Source of the DNA: JARRNO01 sp037384885
GTDB taxonomy: Bacteria > Acidobacteriota > UBA4820 > DSQY01
Reading direction: 5' to 3'
Length of the DNA: 9,926 nucleotides
Assembly (NCBI GenBank): GCA_037384885.1
Contig: JARRNO010000057.1
Span: 1 to 9,926 of the forward strand
A model generated the notes under the pieces. That model made no database searches and was not told the DNA's origin. It saw only the letters and a program-made list of their open reading frames with translations. The translations under genes and the position numbers were made by a program. Below, piece by piece: positions 1 through 6,356 of this stretch (the first letter of the stretch is position 1; every line of letters begins with the position of its first letter).

Positions 1-315
1 CCGTTCGCGCGAGCTGTAAAAGAGCACCACAGGGCCGGCTTCGAGGGCCTCTTTCAACGGTGCGAGATCTTCAGGATGGGCTTCCAGTTCGGCGAAGTAG
101 CGGGTCTTGAACTCCTCCCACTTTTCGGGATCGTGGCCGTACCATTTGCGCAGTTCGGTACTCGGCGCCAGATCCTTCAGCCAGCCCTTGAGATTCAGGG
201 CTTCCTTCTTCACCCCCCGCGGCCAGAGGCGGTCCACCAGGAAGCGGGCCGCCCCGGCGGGAGCCGCCCCCGCTTCGTAAACTCGAACGACATGAATCTC
301 CGGATGACTTTTCAT
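1..315 (-). CDS. DUF488 (YeaO-like) family protein, 3' end cut by window edge
   Basis: I translated this by hand from the ATG at 315 down to base 1; the frame stays open for 105 codons and runs off the window. The protein begins MKSHPEIHVVRVYEAG and carries two stretches typical of the DUF488/YeaO family: VDRLWPRGVKKEAL near residues 28-41 and WYGHDPEKWEEFKTRYFAEL near residues 58-77. It ends at the window edge in a hydrophobic strand, VVLFYSSRER. Family members are about 115-120 residues, so only the last 10-15 residues should be missing. A GGAGG at 325-321, five bases before the ATG, supports the start. The family is small, soluble and cytoplasmic, and its biochemical role is not established. 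It has no evident functional link to the oxidase genes and is separated from ctaB by 384 bp, so it probably belongs to another transcription unit. Family assignment is fairly secure; function is unknown. Confidence 0.85.
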   Translation of the reverse strand, partial: MKSHPEIHVVRVYEAGAAPAGAARFLVDRLWPRGVKKEALNLKGWLKDLAPSTELRKWYGHDPEKWEEFKTRYFAELEAHPEDLAPLKEALEAGPVVLFYSSRER

Positions 316-450
316 GCAGGCCTCCGTTCCACTCACGTTAGGGGCATCCGTTGAAGAAGTAAAGGCCGCAGAGCTCCACGCTCCCAATCCGTGTATTTCC
401 TCACCGTCTCACTGATTCATTGTGGAAGTAGCCGTTGCGGGAACGCCCGA

Positions 451-482
451 GTGACGACGTGATCAGGTGACTAGGTGATTAG
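451..482. repeat. Octamer tandem repeat, four units of GTGAYNAS type
   Basis: Read on the plus strand, four consecutive 8-bp units are GTGACGAC, GTGATCAG, GTGACTAG and GTGATTAG. The last three differ only at positions 5 and 6 of the unit. A fifth unit, GTTTTGAC at 483-490, is too diverged to count. The array lies in non-coding DNA between ctaB and the DUF488 gene. Such octamers can change copy number by slippage; no function is implied. Confidence 0.7.
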
Positions 483-521
483 GTTTTGACTAACTTTCGC
501 AAGCAAGGATTTAAACAGAAT

Positions 522-539
522 GCCGTTAAACGGAACGGC
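522..539 (-). terminator. Candidate transcription terminator hairpin after the oxidase operon
   Basis: The arms GCCGTT (522-527) and AACGGC (534-539) form a perfect 6-bp stem with a 6-base loop. On the minus strand the stem is followed by ATTCTGTTTAAAT, which is T-rich but not a clean T run. It sits about 160 bp beyond the ctaB stop codon. It is the best-placed terminator candidate for the minus-strand operon in this gap, but the stem is short, so the call is tentative. Confidence 0.3.
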
Positions 540-573
540 GCACCTTATGACGGGAGAGTAATAGTGGTCCAGG

Positions 574-597
574 TGCCTCCCGTCCTCCCATCCTCCC
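574..597. repeat. G-rich octamer tandem repeat, three units
   Basis: On the minus strand three adjacent 8-bp units read GGGAGGAT (597-590), GGGAGGAC (589-582) and GGGAGGCA (581-574). The regular spacing of G runs could allow a weak G-quadruplex, and the units resemble Shine-Dalgarno sequences, although no open reading frame follows at a suitable distance. The array is non-coding and about 100 bp past the ctaB stop. Confidence 0.65.
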
Positions 598-611
598 TGT
601 GAATACGACCT

Positions 612-633
612 TCGGCCAACTGCGGACGGCCGA
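612..633. repeat. Short perfect inverted repeat
   Basis: TCGGCC (612-617) and GGCCGA (628-633) are perfect inverted arms around a 10-base loop. No T run follows on either strand. It may help end or stabilise the ctaB transcript, or be chance in GC-rich DNA. Confidence 0.35.
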
Positions 634-650
634 GGGAGCATGACGAAGCA

Positions 651-668
651 GGCGCAGGTCTATGCGCC
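651..668. repeat. Short perfect inverted repeat just past ctaB
   Basis: GGCGCA (651-656) and TGCGCC (663-668) form a perfect 6-bp stem with a 6-base loop, starting 31 bases after the ctaB stop codon on the minus strand. The sequence after it (TGCTTCGTC) has only a few T residues, so it is at best a weak or factor-assisted terminator. Confidence 0.35.
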
Positions 669-699
669 GGTGCAGCCGATTGCCGGTGGGGATTGTGGG

Positions 700-1665
700 C
701 TAGATTACAGCGTCCAAGACAAGCAGGCCCATAACGAGGAGGGCGTAAAGATTGATGTCGCGGAAGGCGAGGCCGAAGCGGCGGCGTTCGCCGCCGGCCT
801 TGAGAATCTTCACGGCGTTGAAGACCAGCCATGCCGCCGCACCCACAAGCCCCGCATCCACCAGCGGCATGCGGATGACGCCGAAGAACGGCAGCAGCAG
901 GCAGGAAACTGCGGTAGTCACCATCCAGATGAAGGTCAACCGGCCGAGCTGCTCGCGCGAGAAAATCTTTGTGAGCGTGGGCAGGCCGGCGCGGGCATAG
1001 TCGTCGCCGTAGAGGAAAAGGAGCAGCCAGAAGTGAGGGATCTGCCACATGAAGAAGAAAAAGCTCAGCGCGAGAACGCGCGGATCAGCGAGGCTCCCCC
1101 CGGCCGCCACCCAGCCGATGGCCGGCGGGATGGCGCCGATGATGGAGCCGGGCACCACGGCGAAGGCCGTCACGCGCTTGAGGTAGGTGTAGAAGAGGTT
1201 GTAAGAAACCACGGCCAGGATGCCGAGAGCGGCGGCCGCGAGGCTGATGAAAACCAGCAGGGCCAGGTAGCCCAGCGCCAGCAGGGACAGCGCCACAGCC
1301 AACCCCGCGCCGGGCGTGATCTGGCCCGTGGGGATGGGCCGGTGCTGCGTTCGCTTCATGACCGAATCGATCCGCCATTCCTGAACTTCGTTCATGGCGG
1401 CGGCGCCCAGCGCCAGCAAGAGGGTGCCAAGTATGGCCGGTACGAGAGGCCAGCCGACGCCGTGGGCGGCCAGGATGTAGCCCGTCGCGGCGGAGAAGGT
1501 GGACAGAAAGCCGATGTTGAATTTAGTGAGGACCTTCAGCATCTGTAGCGTCCGGCCCAGCGCGGCGAGCGCGCCCTGAACGCGCCCGGCCCTCTCGCCG
1601 GGGACGGGAAAGGCCAGCTCTCCCCGCGGTTTCAGTCCGCTCTGCATGTCTGGCTTAATGCTCAC
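700..1665 (-). CDS. ctaB: Protoheme IX farnesyltransferase (heme O synthase)
   Basis: CtaB is an integral membrane prenyltransferase of the UbiA superfamily that adds farnesyl diphosphate to heme B to give heme O, the precursor of the heme A used by the adjacent oxidase. The 321-residue product has about eight or nine hydrophobic segments. Three family landmarks are visible: the first polar motif, N92...E96...D100 followed by KRTQHRPIPTG; the YTYLKRVTAF...GAIPPAIGW stretch at about 159-185; and FFMWQIPHFW with GDDYARAGLP at about 204-229. The first motif is normally N-x3-D-x3-D, and here the middle aspartate is glutamate. The start used is a GTG at 1665 with only weak ribosome-binding-site support; an ATG at 1647 would drop six residues. 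About 40 residues precede the first conserved helix, a little longer than usual. It follows coxB by 40 bp and is probably the last gene of the operon. Confidence 0.93.
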   Translation of the reverse strand: MSIKPDMQSGLKPRGELAFPVPGERAGRVQGALAALGRTLQMLKVLTKFNIGFLSTFSAATGYILAAHGVGWPLVPAILGTLLLALGAAAMNEVQEWRIDSVMKRTQHRPIPTGQITPGAGLAVALSLLALGYLALLVFISLAAAALGILAVVSYNLFYTYLKRVTAFAVVPGSIIGAIPPAIGWVAAGGSLADPRVLALSFFFFMWQIPHFWLLLFLYGDDYARAGLPTLTKIFSREQLGRLTFIWMVTTAVSCLLLPFFGVIRMPLVDAGLVGAAAWLVFNAVKILKAGGERRRFGLAFRDINLYALLVMGLLVLDAVI

Positions 1666-1705
1666 TGTCCCGTTCCGCCTTTCTTTCCCTCTGCGGGGAA
1701 ACCAC

Positions 1706-2617
1706 TTACTTCAGGGTTTTCATGTAATCGATCACCGCCTGGATATCCTTTTTGCTGAGGTTGCCCTTCTCCGAGGGCATGACGCCGGAGGGGAAGCCCT
1801 TCACGATATCCGCGTTCGGCTCGAGGATGGAGCGCTCGATGTAAGCGTCGTCCGCCGTGACCGTTCGCTGCTTTCCGTTGGTGACGACCGTCACCTTTGA
1901 TCCGTAGAGGCCCTTCCATGTGGGGCCGACCACCTTTGAACCGTTCAGGCTGTGGCAGCCCTTGCAGCCCTTGGTTTCGTATATCTGCTTGCCAAGGGCG
2001 GCCCCCGTCGCGGCCGCTTTCTGGTTGTACCATTTCTTGAAGTCCGCGTCTTTCATGACCTTCACCTGCGTGATCATGTGGGGGTGACCTACTCCGCAGT
2101 AGGAGGAGCACATGAGCTCGTAAGTCCCCACATCTGTCGGCTGGAACCAGACGTAGTTGTGAAGTCCGGGCACCACGTCCTCCTTCACACCGAACGCCGG
2201 GATGAAGAAGCCGTGGATGACGTCCTTGGAATGCAGGTTGCAGCGGACGGCATGGTTGACGGGCAGCCGCAAAATGCTGCTTTCTTTCCCGTTGGGATAC
2301 TTGAAGCTCCAGGACCACTGCTGCGCTGTCACCGCCACCCGCATGGCGTCGTGCGGGACGTGACGCATCTGTTCCCACTTGGTCCAGCCGAAATAGAACA
2401 TGGAAATGAATAGAATGGTCGGAACGATCGTCCATACCGTTTCCAGAAGCACATTTCCCTTCACATCCTCGGGATGGGGATTGTTCTTGCGGCTGTACCG
2501 GATGACGAAGTAGATCATCAGGACCGTGACGATGACAAGCGCTGCGGCGCAGACGGAAACGATGTAGATGAATACGCCTTCTTGGCTTCCCGTCAGTGAT
2601 GTTGCAGAAGAGTTCAT
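1706..2617 (-). CDS. coxB: Cytochrome c oxidase subunit II with fused C-terminal cytochrome c (caa3 type)
   Basis: Subunit II carries the CuA centre that passes electrons from cytochrome c to CoxA. The 303-residue protein has two N-terminal membrane helices (about 16-40 and 60-78), then a periplasmic cupredoxin domain. The CuA ligands are visible: H135 in DVIHGFFIPAF, and the CSSYCGVGHPHM motif with C170, C174, H178 and M181. A cytochrome c domain follows, with heme motif CKGCH at 218-222 and likely distal ligand M280 in GVMPS, which makes the enzyme caa3-type. No lipobox is evident at the N terminus. A GAGGTGAGG ribosome-binding site five bases upstream overlaps the coxD stop codon and fixes the ATG at 2617. 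It lies 7 bp after coxD. Its position after coxA, coxC and coxD is unusual, since coxB normally comes first in bacterial cox operons. Confidence 0.97.
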   Translation of the reverse strand: MNSSATSLTGSQEGVFIYIVSVCAAALVIVTVLMIYFVIRYSRKNNPHPEDVKGNVLLETVWTIVPTILFISMFYFGWTKWEQMRHVPHDAMRVAVTAQQWSWSFKYPNGKESSILRLPVNHAVRCNLHSKDVIHGFFIPAFGVKEDVVPGLHNYVWFQPTDVGTYELMCSSYCGVGHPHMITQVKVMKDADFKKWYNQKAAATGAALGKQIYETKGCKGCHSLNGSKVVGPTWKGLYGSKVTVVTNGKQRTVTADDAYIERSILEPNADIVKGFPSGVMPSEKGNLSKKDIQAVIDYMKTLK

Positions 2618-2624
2618 GGGTGCC

Positions 2625-2942
2625 TCACCTCAAAGCCACGTCAAGCCAGGTTAAGCCCAGAAATATGATCAGAATCCCCAGTGTAATGACGAGCATGATC
2701 TTGTAGATGTTGTTCGTTTCATATTTCAGGTGCATGAAATAGAACACAACCAGCCCCGCCTTGATGGGACTGATGATAAAGGCCGCAAGGGAGGGCGTCA
2801 GAAACGGAACGTCCTTCAAGTGGAACACAGACACGGCCGACAACAGCAGCGTCAGGGCCACCAGCGCCCCCCACACGAGGGTGTAGGTCGTGTAACTGAT
2901 GGCGTGTACGTCTTCTTGGACTCCAGTCGGGTCATGCGCCAT
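2625..2942 (-). CDS. coxD: Cytochrome c oxidase subunit IV (small membrane subunit)
   Basis: This 105-residue protein has three hydrophobic helices (about 20-40, 50-70 and 78-101) and the FYFMHLKYE stretch at 67-75 that is typical of the prokaryotic subunit IV family of caa3 and bo3-like oxidases. The subunit has no redox cofactor and is thought to help assembly or stability of the core complex in the membrane. An AAGGAG ribosome-binding site (2956-2951), eight bases before the ATG, overlaps the coxC stop codon, which supports this start and suggests coupled translation. It lies 12 bp after coxC and 7 bp before coxB. Confidence 0.92.
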   Translation of the reverse strand: MAHDPTGVQEDVHAISYTTYTLVWGALVALTLLLSAVSVFHLKDVPFLTPSLAAFIISPIKAGLVVFYFMHLKYETNNIYKIMLVITLGILIIFLGLTWLDVALR

Positions 2943-2954
2943 GATTCATTCTCC

Positions 2955-3599
2955 TTACGCCGCGAGGTAGAACAGCGGCAGCAGGAAGATCCAGATAATG
3001 TCCACGAGGTGCCAGTAAAGCGCCGCGTTCTCGAGGGCGACCGAATGCTCCGGCGTAATCTTGTTCCGGATCAGCAGGATCAGCATCACCGTCAGGACAG
3101 TCATCCCCGCAATCACGTGCAGTCCATGCAGGCCGGTCATCAGGTAGTACAGAGCAAAGAACACCTGTTTGCCGTGATGCCCCGCAAGCTCGCTCGACGC
3201 CGGATAGAGCCCGTGCTTGATGTGCTGGCCCCATTCGAACAATTTGAGCACCATAAACAGGGCGCCGAGACCGATGGTGGTGCTGATGAGGCCGATGGCC
3301 AGTTTCTTGTGGCGGCGCTGAACGGCGGTGATGGACATGGCCACGGTCCAGCTTCCCGTGAGGAGGACGATCGTGTTGAAAACACCGATCGCCGTATTCA
3401 TCTCCTTCCCCCCGGCGAGAAACGATTGGGTGTAGTCGGCCCGGTACATGGCGTACATGATGAAGAGTCCGCCGAACAGCATGCATTCCGAAAAGAGGAA
3501 CAGCCACATGCCGATCTTGGAGCCCGTGTAGTCGCGGTGCACCTCGTGTTCCTCGGCGTGCGCCGCCTCTGCGACTCGATCCACTGCCATTTCACTCAT
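2955..3599 (-). CDS. coxC: Cytochrome c oxidase subunit III
   Basis: Subunit III is a membrane protein of the oxidase core without redox cofactors; in related enzymes it stabilises proton uptake and may form an oxygen path. The 214-residue product has five predicted helices (about 29-50, 69-91, 101-122, 147-177, 193-212), as in the short bacterial form that lacks the first two helices of the seven-helix type. Family landmarks are the FEW motif with conserved E122, the FFALYYLMTGLHGLHVIAG segment at 147-165, and YWHLVDIIWIFLLPLFYL near the C terminus. The ATG overlaps the coxA stop codon as ATGA, and AAGGAG lies about ten bases upstream inside coxA. This indicates translational coupling to coxA. 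Confidence 0.96.
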   Translation of the reverse strand: MSEMAVDRVAEAAHAEEHEVHRDYTGSKIGMWLFLFSECMLFGGLFIMYAMYRADYTQSFLAGGKEMNTAIGVFNTIVLLTGSWTVAMSITAVQRRHKKLAIGLISTTIGLGALFMVLKLFEWGQHIKHGLYPASSELAGHHGKQVFFALYYLMTGLHGLHVIAGMTVLTVMLILLIRNKITPEHSVALENAALYWHLVDIIWIFLLPLFYLAA

Positions 3600-5230
3600 C
3601 GCGCAAACGCTCCTTGGAAGTCGTAGGGGTCATCGGGAACGACAGGCGGTTCCAGGAAGTTCTCCACCGGCGGCGGCGAAGGCGTCTTCCATTCCAGCGT
3701 GATGCCGCCCCAGGGGTTCTCCTCGGCCTTTTCACCGCGGAAAAGCGCCCAGATGAGGTTTCCGAACATGATCAGCACGCCGGTCACCAGGATCCAAGCA
3801 CCGACGGTCGCGATAACCTGCGGTGTCTGGAACTTGGGAAGATAGAACGCGTAGCGCCGGGGCATGCCCATGACGCCGAGCACCAGGAAGGTGAAGTAGA
3901 AGATGTTGAATCCGACGAACATGAGCCCCCATGCCGTATAGGCCGCCGCCTTGCTGTACATCTTTCCGAACATCTTGGGGAACCAGTAGTGAAGCGCCGC
4001 GAAAAAGGCAAAGACGGTTCCCCCGAATATGACGTAATGGAAGTGGCCCACGACGAAATAGGTGTTGTGGAGAGCCACGTTGAGGGACAGGGTGCCGAGC
4101 ATGAGTCCCGTGAGCCCGCCGATGCTGAACAGGAAGATGAAGCTCAGGGCGAAAAGCATGGGCGGCTCAAGCGAGATGGACCCCTTATAGAGAGTGGCGG
4201 TCCAGTTGAAGACCTTGATGGCGCTCGGCACGGCCACCAGCATGGTGAGCAGCGAAAAGACAGTGGCGGAGATATCGCTGATACCCGTGGTGAACATGTG
4301 GTGCGCCCACACAAGGGAACCCAGCGCCGCAATGGCGATGGTGGACCAGACGATGGCGGTGTACCCGAAAATCGTCCGGCGGGCGAAGACGGGAATGATT
4401 TCCGAAATCAGGCCCATGGCCGGCAGGATCATGATGTACACCGCCGGGTGCGAGTACATCCAGAAGAGGTGCTGGTAGAGGAGCGGATCGCCCCCCAGGG
4501 CCGGATTGAATATCCCGACGTGGAAAAGCCTCTCCACGGCGATCAGGAGCATGGTGATGCCCAGCACCGGCGTCGCCAGCACCTGGACCCAGGACGTGGC
4601 GTAAATGGCCCAGGGGAACAGGGGCATTTTCATCCACTTCATCCCGGGGGCCCGCATCCTGTGGATGGTGGTAATAAAATTGACCCCGGTCAAGATGGAC
4701 GAGAAACCCACGACAAAGACGCCGAACACCGCCATGGGAATGTCAGCGTGCGTTCGCAGGCTGTATGGCGCGTAAAACGTCCAGCCGGTGTCGGGCAGGC
4801 CCGAACCGAAGAGAGAGGCCAGGGCGATCACCGACCCGATCACGTACAGGTACCAGGACAGCAGGTTGATCCGGGGAAAGGCCACGTCCTTGGCGCCGAT
4901 CATGATCGGCATGAAGAAATTCCCCAACGAGCCCGGCACGACGGGGATCACGAAGAGAAAAATCATGATCACGCCGTGCAGCGTGAAGAGTGCGTTGTAG
5001 TAATCGGCGTTCTTGAAGAGAGCACCTTGGGGGGAGAGCATCTGGGTGCGCATCAGGAAGCCCAGCGCCATGCCCACAAGGAAGAACATGACGGTGGTGA
5101 AGAGATAGAGCATGCCGATGCGCTTGTGATCGGTGGAGAGGATCCAGGCGAAGATGCCGCTGTGACGGCCTTTTTCCTCCAGATAGCTCGGCGGCGTATG
5201 GGCCGAGGTGATCGCCTCGTCGTGCGTCAT
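3596..5230 (-). CDS. coxA: Cytochrome c oxidase subunit I (A2-type heme-copper oxidase)
   Basis: CoxA is the catalytic, proton-pumping subunit that reduces oxygen to water. The 544-residue protein has the 12 core helices. Ligands by family alignment are H85 and H398 for the low-spin heme a, H396 (in VGHFH) for heme a3, and H261, H310 and H311 for CuB. Y265 is the residue expected to be cross-linked to H261. K339 matches the K-channel lysine, and D115 with N122 match the D-channel entrance. The A1-type glutamate (HPEVY) is absent: the sequence reads YSHPAVY at 259-265, the tyrosine-serine signature of A2-type oxidases such as that of Rhodothermus marinus. The ATG at 5230 is two bases after the sco stop, with a GAGG upstream in the end of sco. 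Its stop overlaps the coxC start. Confidence 0.98.
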   Translation of the reverse strand: MTHDEAITSAHTPPSYLEEKGRHSGIFAWILSTDHKRIGMLYLFTTVMFFLVGMALGFLMRTQMLSPQGALFKNADYYNALFTLHGVIMIFLFVIPVVPGSLGNFFMPIMIGAKDVAFPRINLLSWYLYVIGSVIALASLFGSGLPDTGWTFYAPYSLRTHADIPMAVFGVFVVGFSSILTGVNFITTIHRMRAPGMKWMKMPLFPWAIYATSWVQVLATPVLGITMLLIAVERLFHVGIFNPALGGDPLLYQHLFWMYSHPAVYIMILPAMGLISEIIPVFARRTIFGYTAIVWSTIAIAALGSLVWAHHMFTTGISDISATVFSLLTMLVAVPSAIKVFNWTATLYKGSISLEPPMLFALSFIFLFSIGGLTGLMLGTLSLNVALHNTYFVVGHFHYVIFGGTVFAFFAALHYWFPKMFGKMYSKAAAYTAWGLMFVGFNIFYFTFLVLGVMGMPRRYAFYLPKFQTPQVIATVGAWILVTGVLIMFGNLIWALFRGEKAEENPWGGITLEWKTPSPPPVENFLEPPVVPDDPYDFQGAFAR

Positions 5231-5232
5231 GG

Positions 5233-6105
5233 TCAGGACCTCGTCTCTTTGCGTTTCTTCCTGCGTTTGGGGTCGGTGAAGACAAGCCAGGCGATGAATC
5301 CAGCCGCGATGAGAAGAATGGCGATTCCCGTGCCGGCCATCACAACCGCCACAATGTGCGTCCCCTTCGCCTGCGTGCTGAAGCAGGGCAGCAGGGTGTT
5401 GATGATCTTGGAGCCGACCTTGCCCTTGGCCGCATCTGAAATGGCCAGCTCAAGCGCACTCGGCACGTAGCTCACGCCGTAAAGGTACTGGACGATCTTC
5501 CCTTTGGGCGAGAGTACGATGAGCGTGGTTGGATGGACGAACATATTGCCCGCCTTCTGGACGGAAAAGCCGCACGCCTGCGTCATTTTGTCGATATTGG
5601 CCTGGTCGCCGGTAAGGAAGAGCCAGTCCTTCGCCGGAACGTCCTTCTGTAGAAGGTGCATGTAATCGTGTTTCTTGGCCGCCGCCTTGGCGGGGGTGTC
5701 GGTGGGATCGAAACTGATGCACACCACCTGGTAGTCCTTGCCCGCCTCCAGCGGCATCCTGTTCATTACTGTGGCGATGCCGGTCAGAAGCCGGGGGCAG
5801 ATCCCCGCGCAGCGGGTATAGAAGAAGGCCAGGACCGTGGGCTTTTTCATGATCTCGCCCATGGTGACCTTGTTCCCTTGGGAATCGTAGAACTGAGCAT
5901 CCAGGGGGATGAATTTACCGAGGTGTTCATCAACGCCTTCCACCTTGGGCCGGCCGTTGGAGTACTTGCCGGAGGACGCCTTCTCGGCTGCGAAAACCGC
6001 CGGGGGAAATAACAAGGCGGCCGCGAGCGCCAGCACTGCAAGACCGGATGCGGGAGAAAGGCGGCGCACCTTTCTCGTCGAACTTTCGTTTCCAGATACG
6101 TTCAT
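5233..6105 (-). CDS. sco: SCO1/SenC/PrrC family copper chaperone
   Basis: Sco proteins are thioredoxin-fold copper chaperones that act outside the inner membrane to help build the CuA site of CoxB. The 290-residue product has a basic N terminus and hydrophobic stretch (about 18-38) ending in VFA-A, which looks like a cleavable signal or anchor. The Sco domain follows, with the copper-binding C99-AGI-C103 motif and H191 in FVHPTTLI, the conserved third ligand. It then has a second membrane helix at about 251-275 and a very basic tail. The frame is open upstream to 6228, but the ATG at 6105 is preferred: it has GAGG eight bases upstream and is followed directly by the signal sequence, whereas the ATG at 6228 has no ribosome-binding site. 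It abuts coxA with a two-base gap. Confidence 0.93.
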   Translation of the reverse strand: MNVSGNESSTRKVRRLSPASGLAVLALAAALLFPPAVFAAEKASSGKYSNGRPKVEGVDEHLGKFIPLDAQFYDSQGNKVTMGEIMKKPTVLAFFYTRCAGICPRLLTGIATVMNRMPLEAGKDYQVVCISFDPTDTPAKAAAKKHDYMHLLQKDVPAKDWLFLTGDQANIDKMTQACGFSVQKAGNMFVHPTTLIVLSPKGKIVQYLYGVSYVPSALELAISDAAKGKVGSKIINTLLPCFSTQAKGTHIVAVVMAGTGIAILLIAAGFIAWLVFTDPKRRKKRKETRS

Positions 6106-6130
6106 ATTAAGGGCCTCGATTTCATGACCA

Positions 6131-6181
6131 TCCGGAAGCCGGCGGGGCTCCCGGACGTCGCGGGAGCATGTTTGTCCCGCG
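6131..6181 (-). promoter_or_regulatory. Structured leader ahead of sco: two stem-loops with a competing alternative stem
   Basis: In the minus-strand transcript, 6181-6159 folds into a 7-bp stem (CGCGGGA with TCCCGCG, 9-base loop). Just after it, 6155-6131 folds into a 10-bp stem (TCCGGGAGCC with GGCTTCCGGA, 5-base loop). The second stem has one G-U wobble in this transcript; on the opposite strand that position would be an A-C mismatch, which favours action as minus-strand RNA. A third perfect 7-bp stem, GCTCCCG (6167-6161) with CGGGAGC (6153-6147) and a 7-base loop, uses the 3' arm of the first and the 5' arm of the second, so it excludes both. The structure ends 25 bases before the sco ATG. 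There is no T run, so an attenuator or translation-control role is inference. Chance pairing in GC-rich DNA is the alternative. Confidence 0.35.
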
Positions 6182-6337
6182 GGGTCTGCGCGGCAAAGGC
6201 CGCTTTCAGTGAGAGCGAGATCTTCCATGCGTTGTCACAGAAATAACTGCTCACATTTTCAGATGTCGAGGTCATAGAAGTCCGCATGAAGTTCCAGTTC
6301 CGCTCTCTTTGCGATCTCATTTATGAACATCGGGACT

Positions 6338-6354
6338 GCGGAGATTATTTCCGC
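6338..6354. repeat. Inverted repeat in the cytochrome c-sco gap
   Basis: GCGGA (6338-6342) and TCCGC (6350-6354) are perfect inverted arms around the AT-rich spacer GATTATT. Short GC arms with an AT-rich centre could be a regulator site ahead of sco-cox. The arms are only 5 bp, so chance is quite possible. Confidence 0.2.
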
Positions 6355-6356
6355 CC

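Larger units (their letters stand above)
316..699. other. Intergenic region between ctaB and the DUF488 gene
   Basis: This 384-bp stretch holds no convincing gene. It contains two short period-8 tandem repeats (451-482 and 574-597) and three small perfect inverted repeats (522-539, 612-633, 651-668), each listed separately. Base composition is less GC-rich between about 400 and 540 than in the flanking genes, as expected for non-coding DNA. The oxidase transcript should end here and a promoter for the DUF488 gene should lie here, but I could not identify a clear -35/-10 pair. Confidence 0.6.

Noticed and set aside
545..1048. A minus-strand frame running past the ctaB stop codon, considered as a small downstream gene or a frameshifted ctaB end
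   Set aside because: CtaB already has a normal length and a complete C-terminal helix. The alternative frame gives an R/P/A-rich peptide without homology that I recognise.
640..1548. A 302-codon open frame on the plus strand opposite ctaB
   Set aside because: The sense-strand CtaB has all family motifs. The plus-strand product is a charged, Q/E/G-rich shadow.
2730..3626. A 298-codon open frame on the plus strand opposite coxD and coxC
   Set aside because: It is another antisense shadow, with low-complexity charged composition and no recognisable domain or ribosome-binding site.
3614..5470. A 618-codon open frame on the plus strand opposite coxA and the end of sco
   Set aside because: It is antisense to certain genes with perfect ligand motifs. 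Its composition is rich in H, D, G, E and R with no hydrophobic core, which is the usual mirror of GC-rich membrane protein genes.
6106..6228. A longer Sco start at 6228
   Set aside because: The extra 41 residues lie before the signal-like segment, contain no conserved sequence, and the ATG has no ribosome-binding site, while the ATG at 6105 has GAGG at suitable spacing.
6211..6275. A possible sigma-70 promoter for sco (TCGACA with TTATTT or TATTTC downstream on the minus strand)
   Set aside because: The -35 hexamer is close to consensus, but no -10 hexamer at 17-18 bases matches better than three of six positions.
6102..6320. A 72-codon minus-strand frame in the cytochrome c-sco gap
   Set aside because: It has no clear ribosome-binding site, overlaps the sco start in another frame, and shows no domain, signal peptide or membrane segment.
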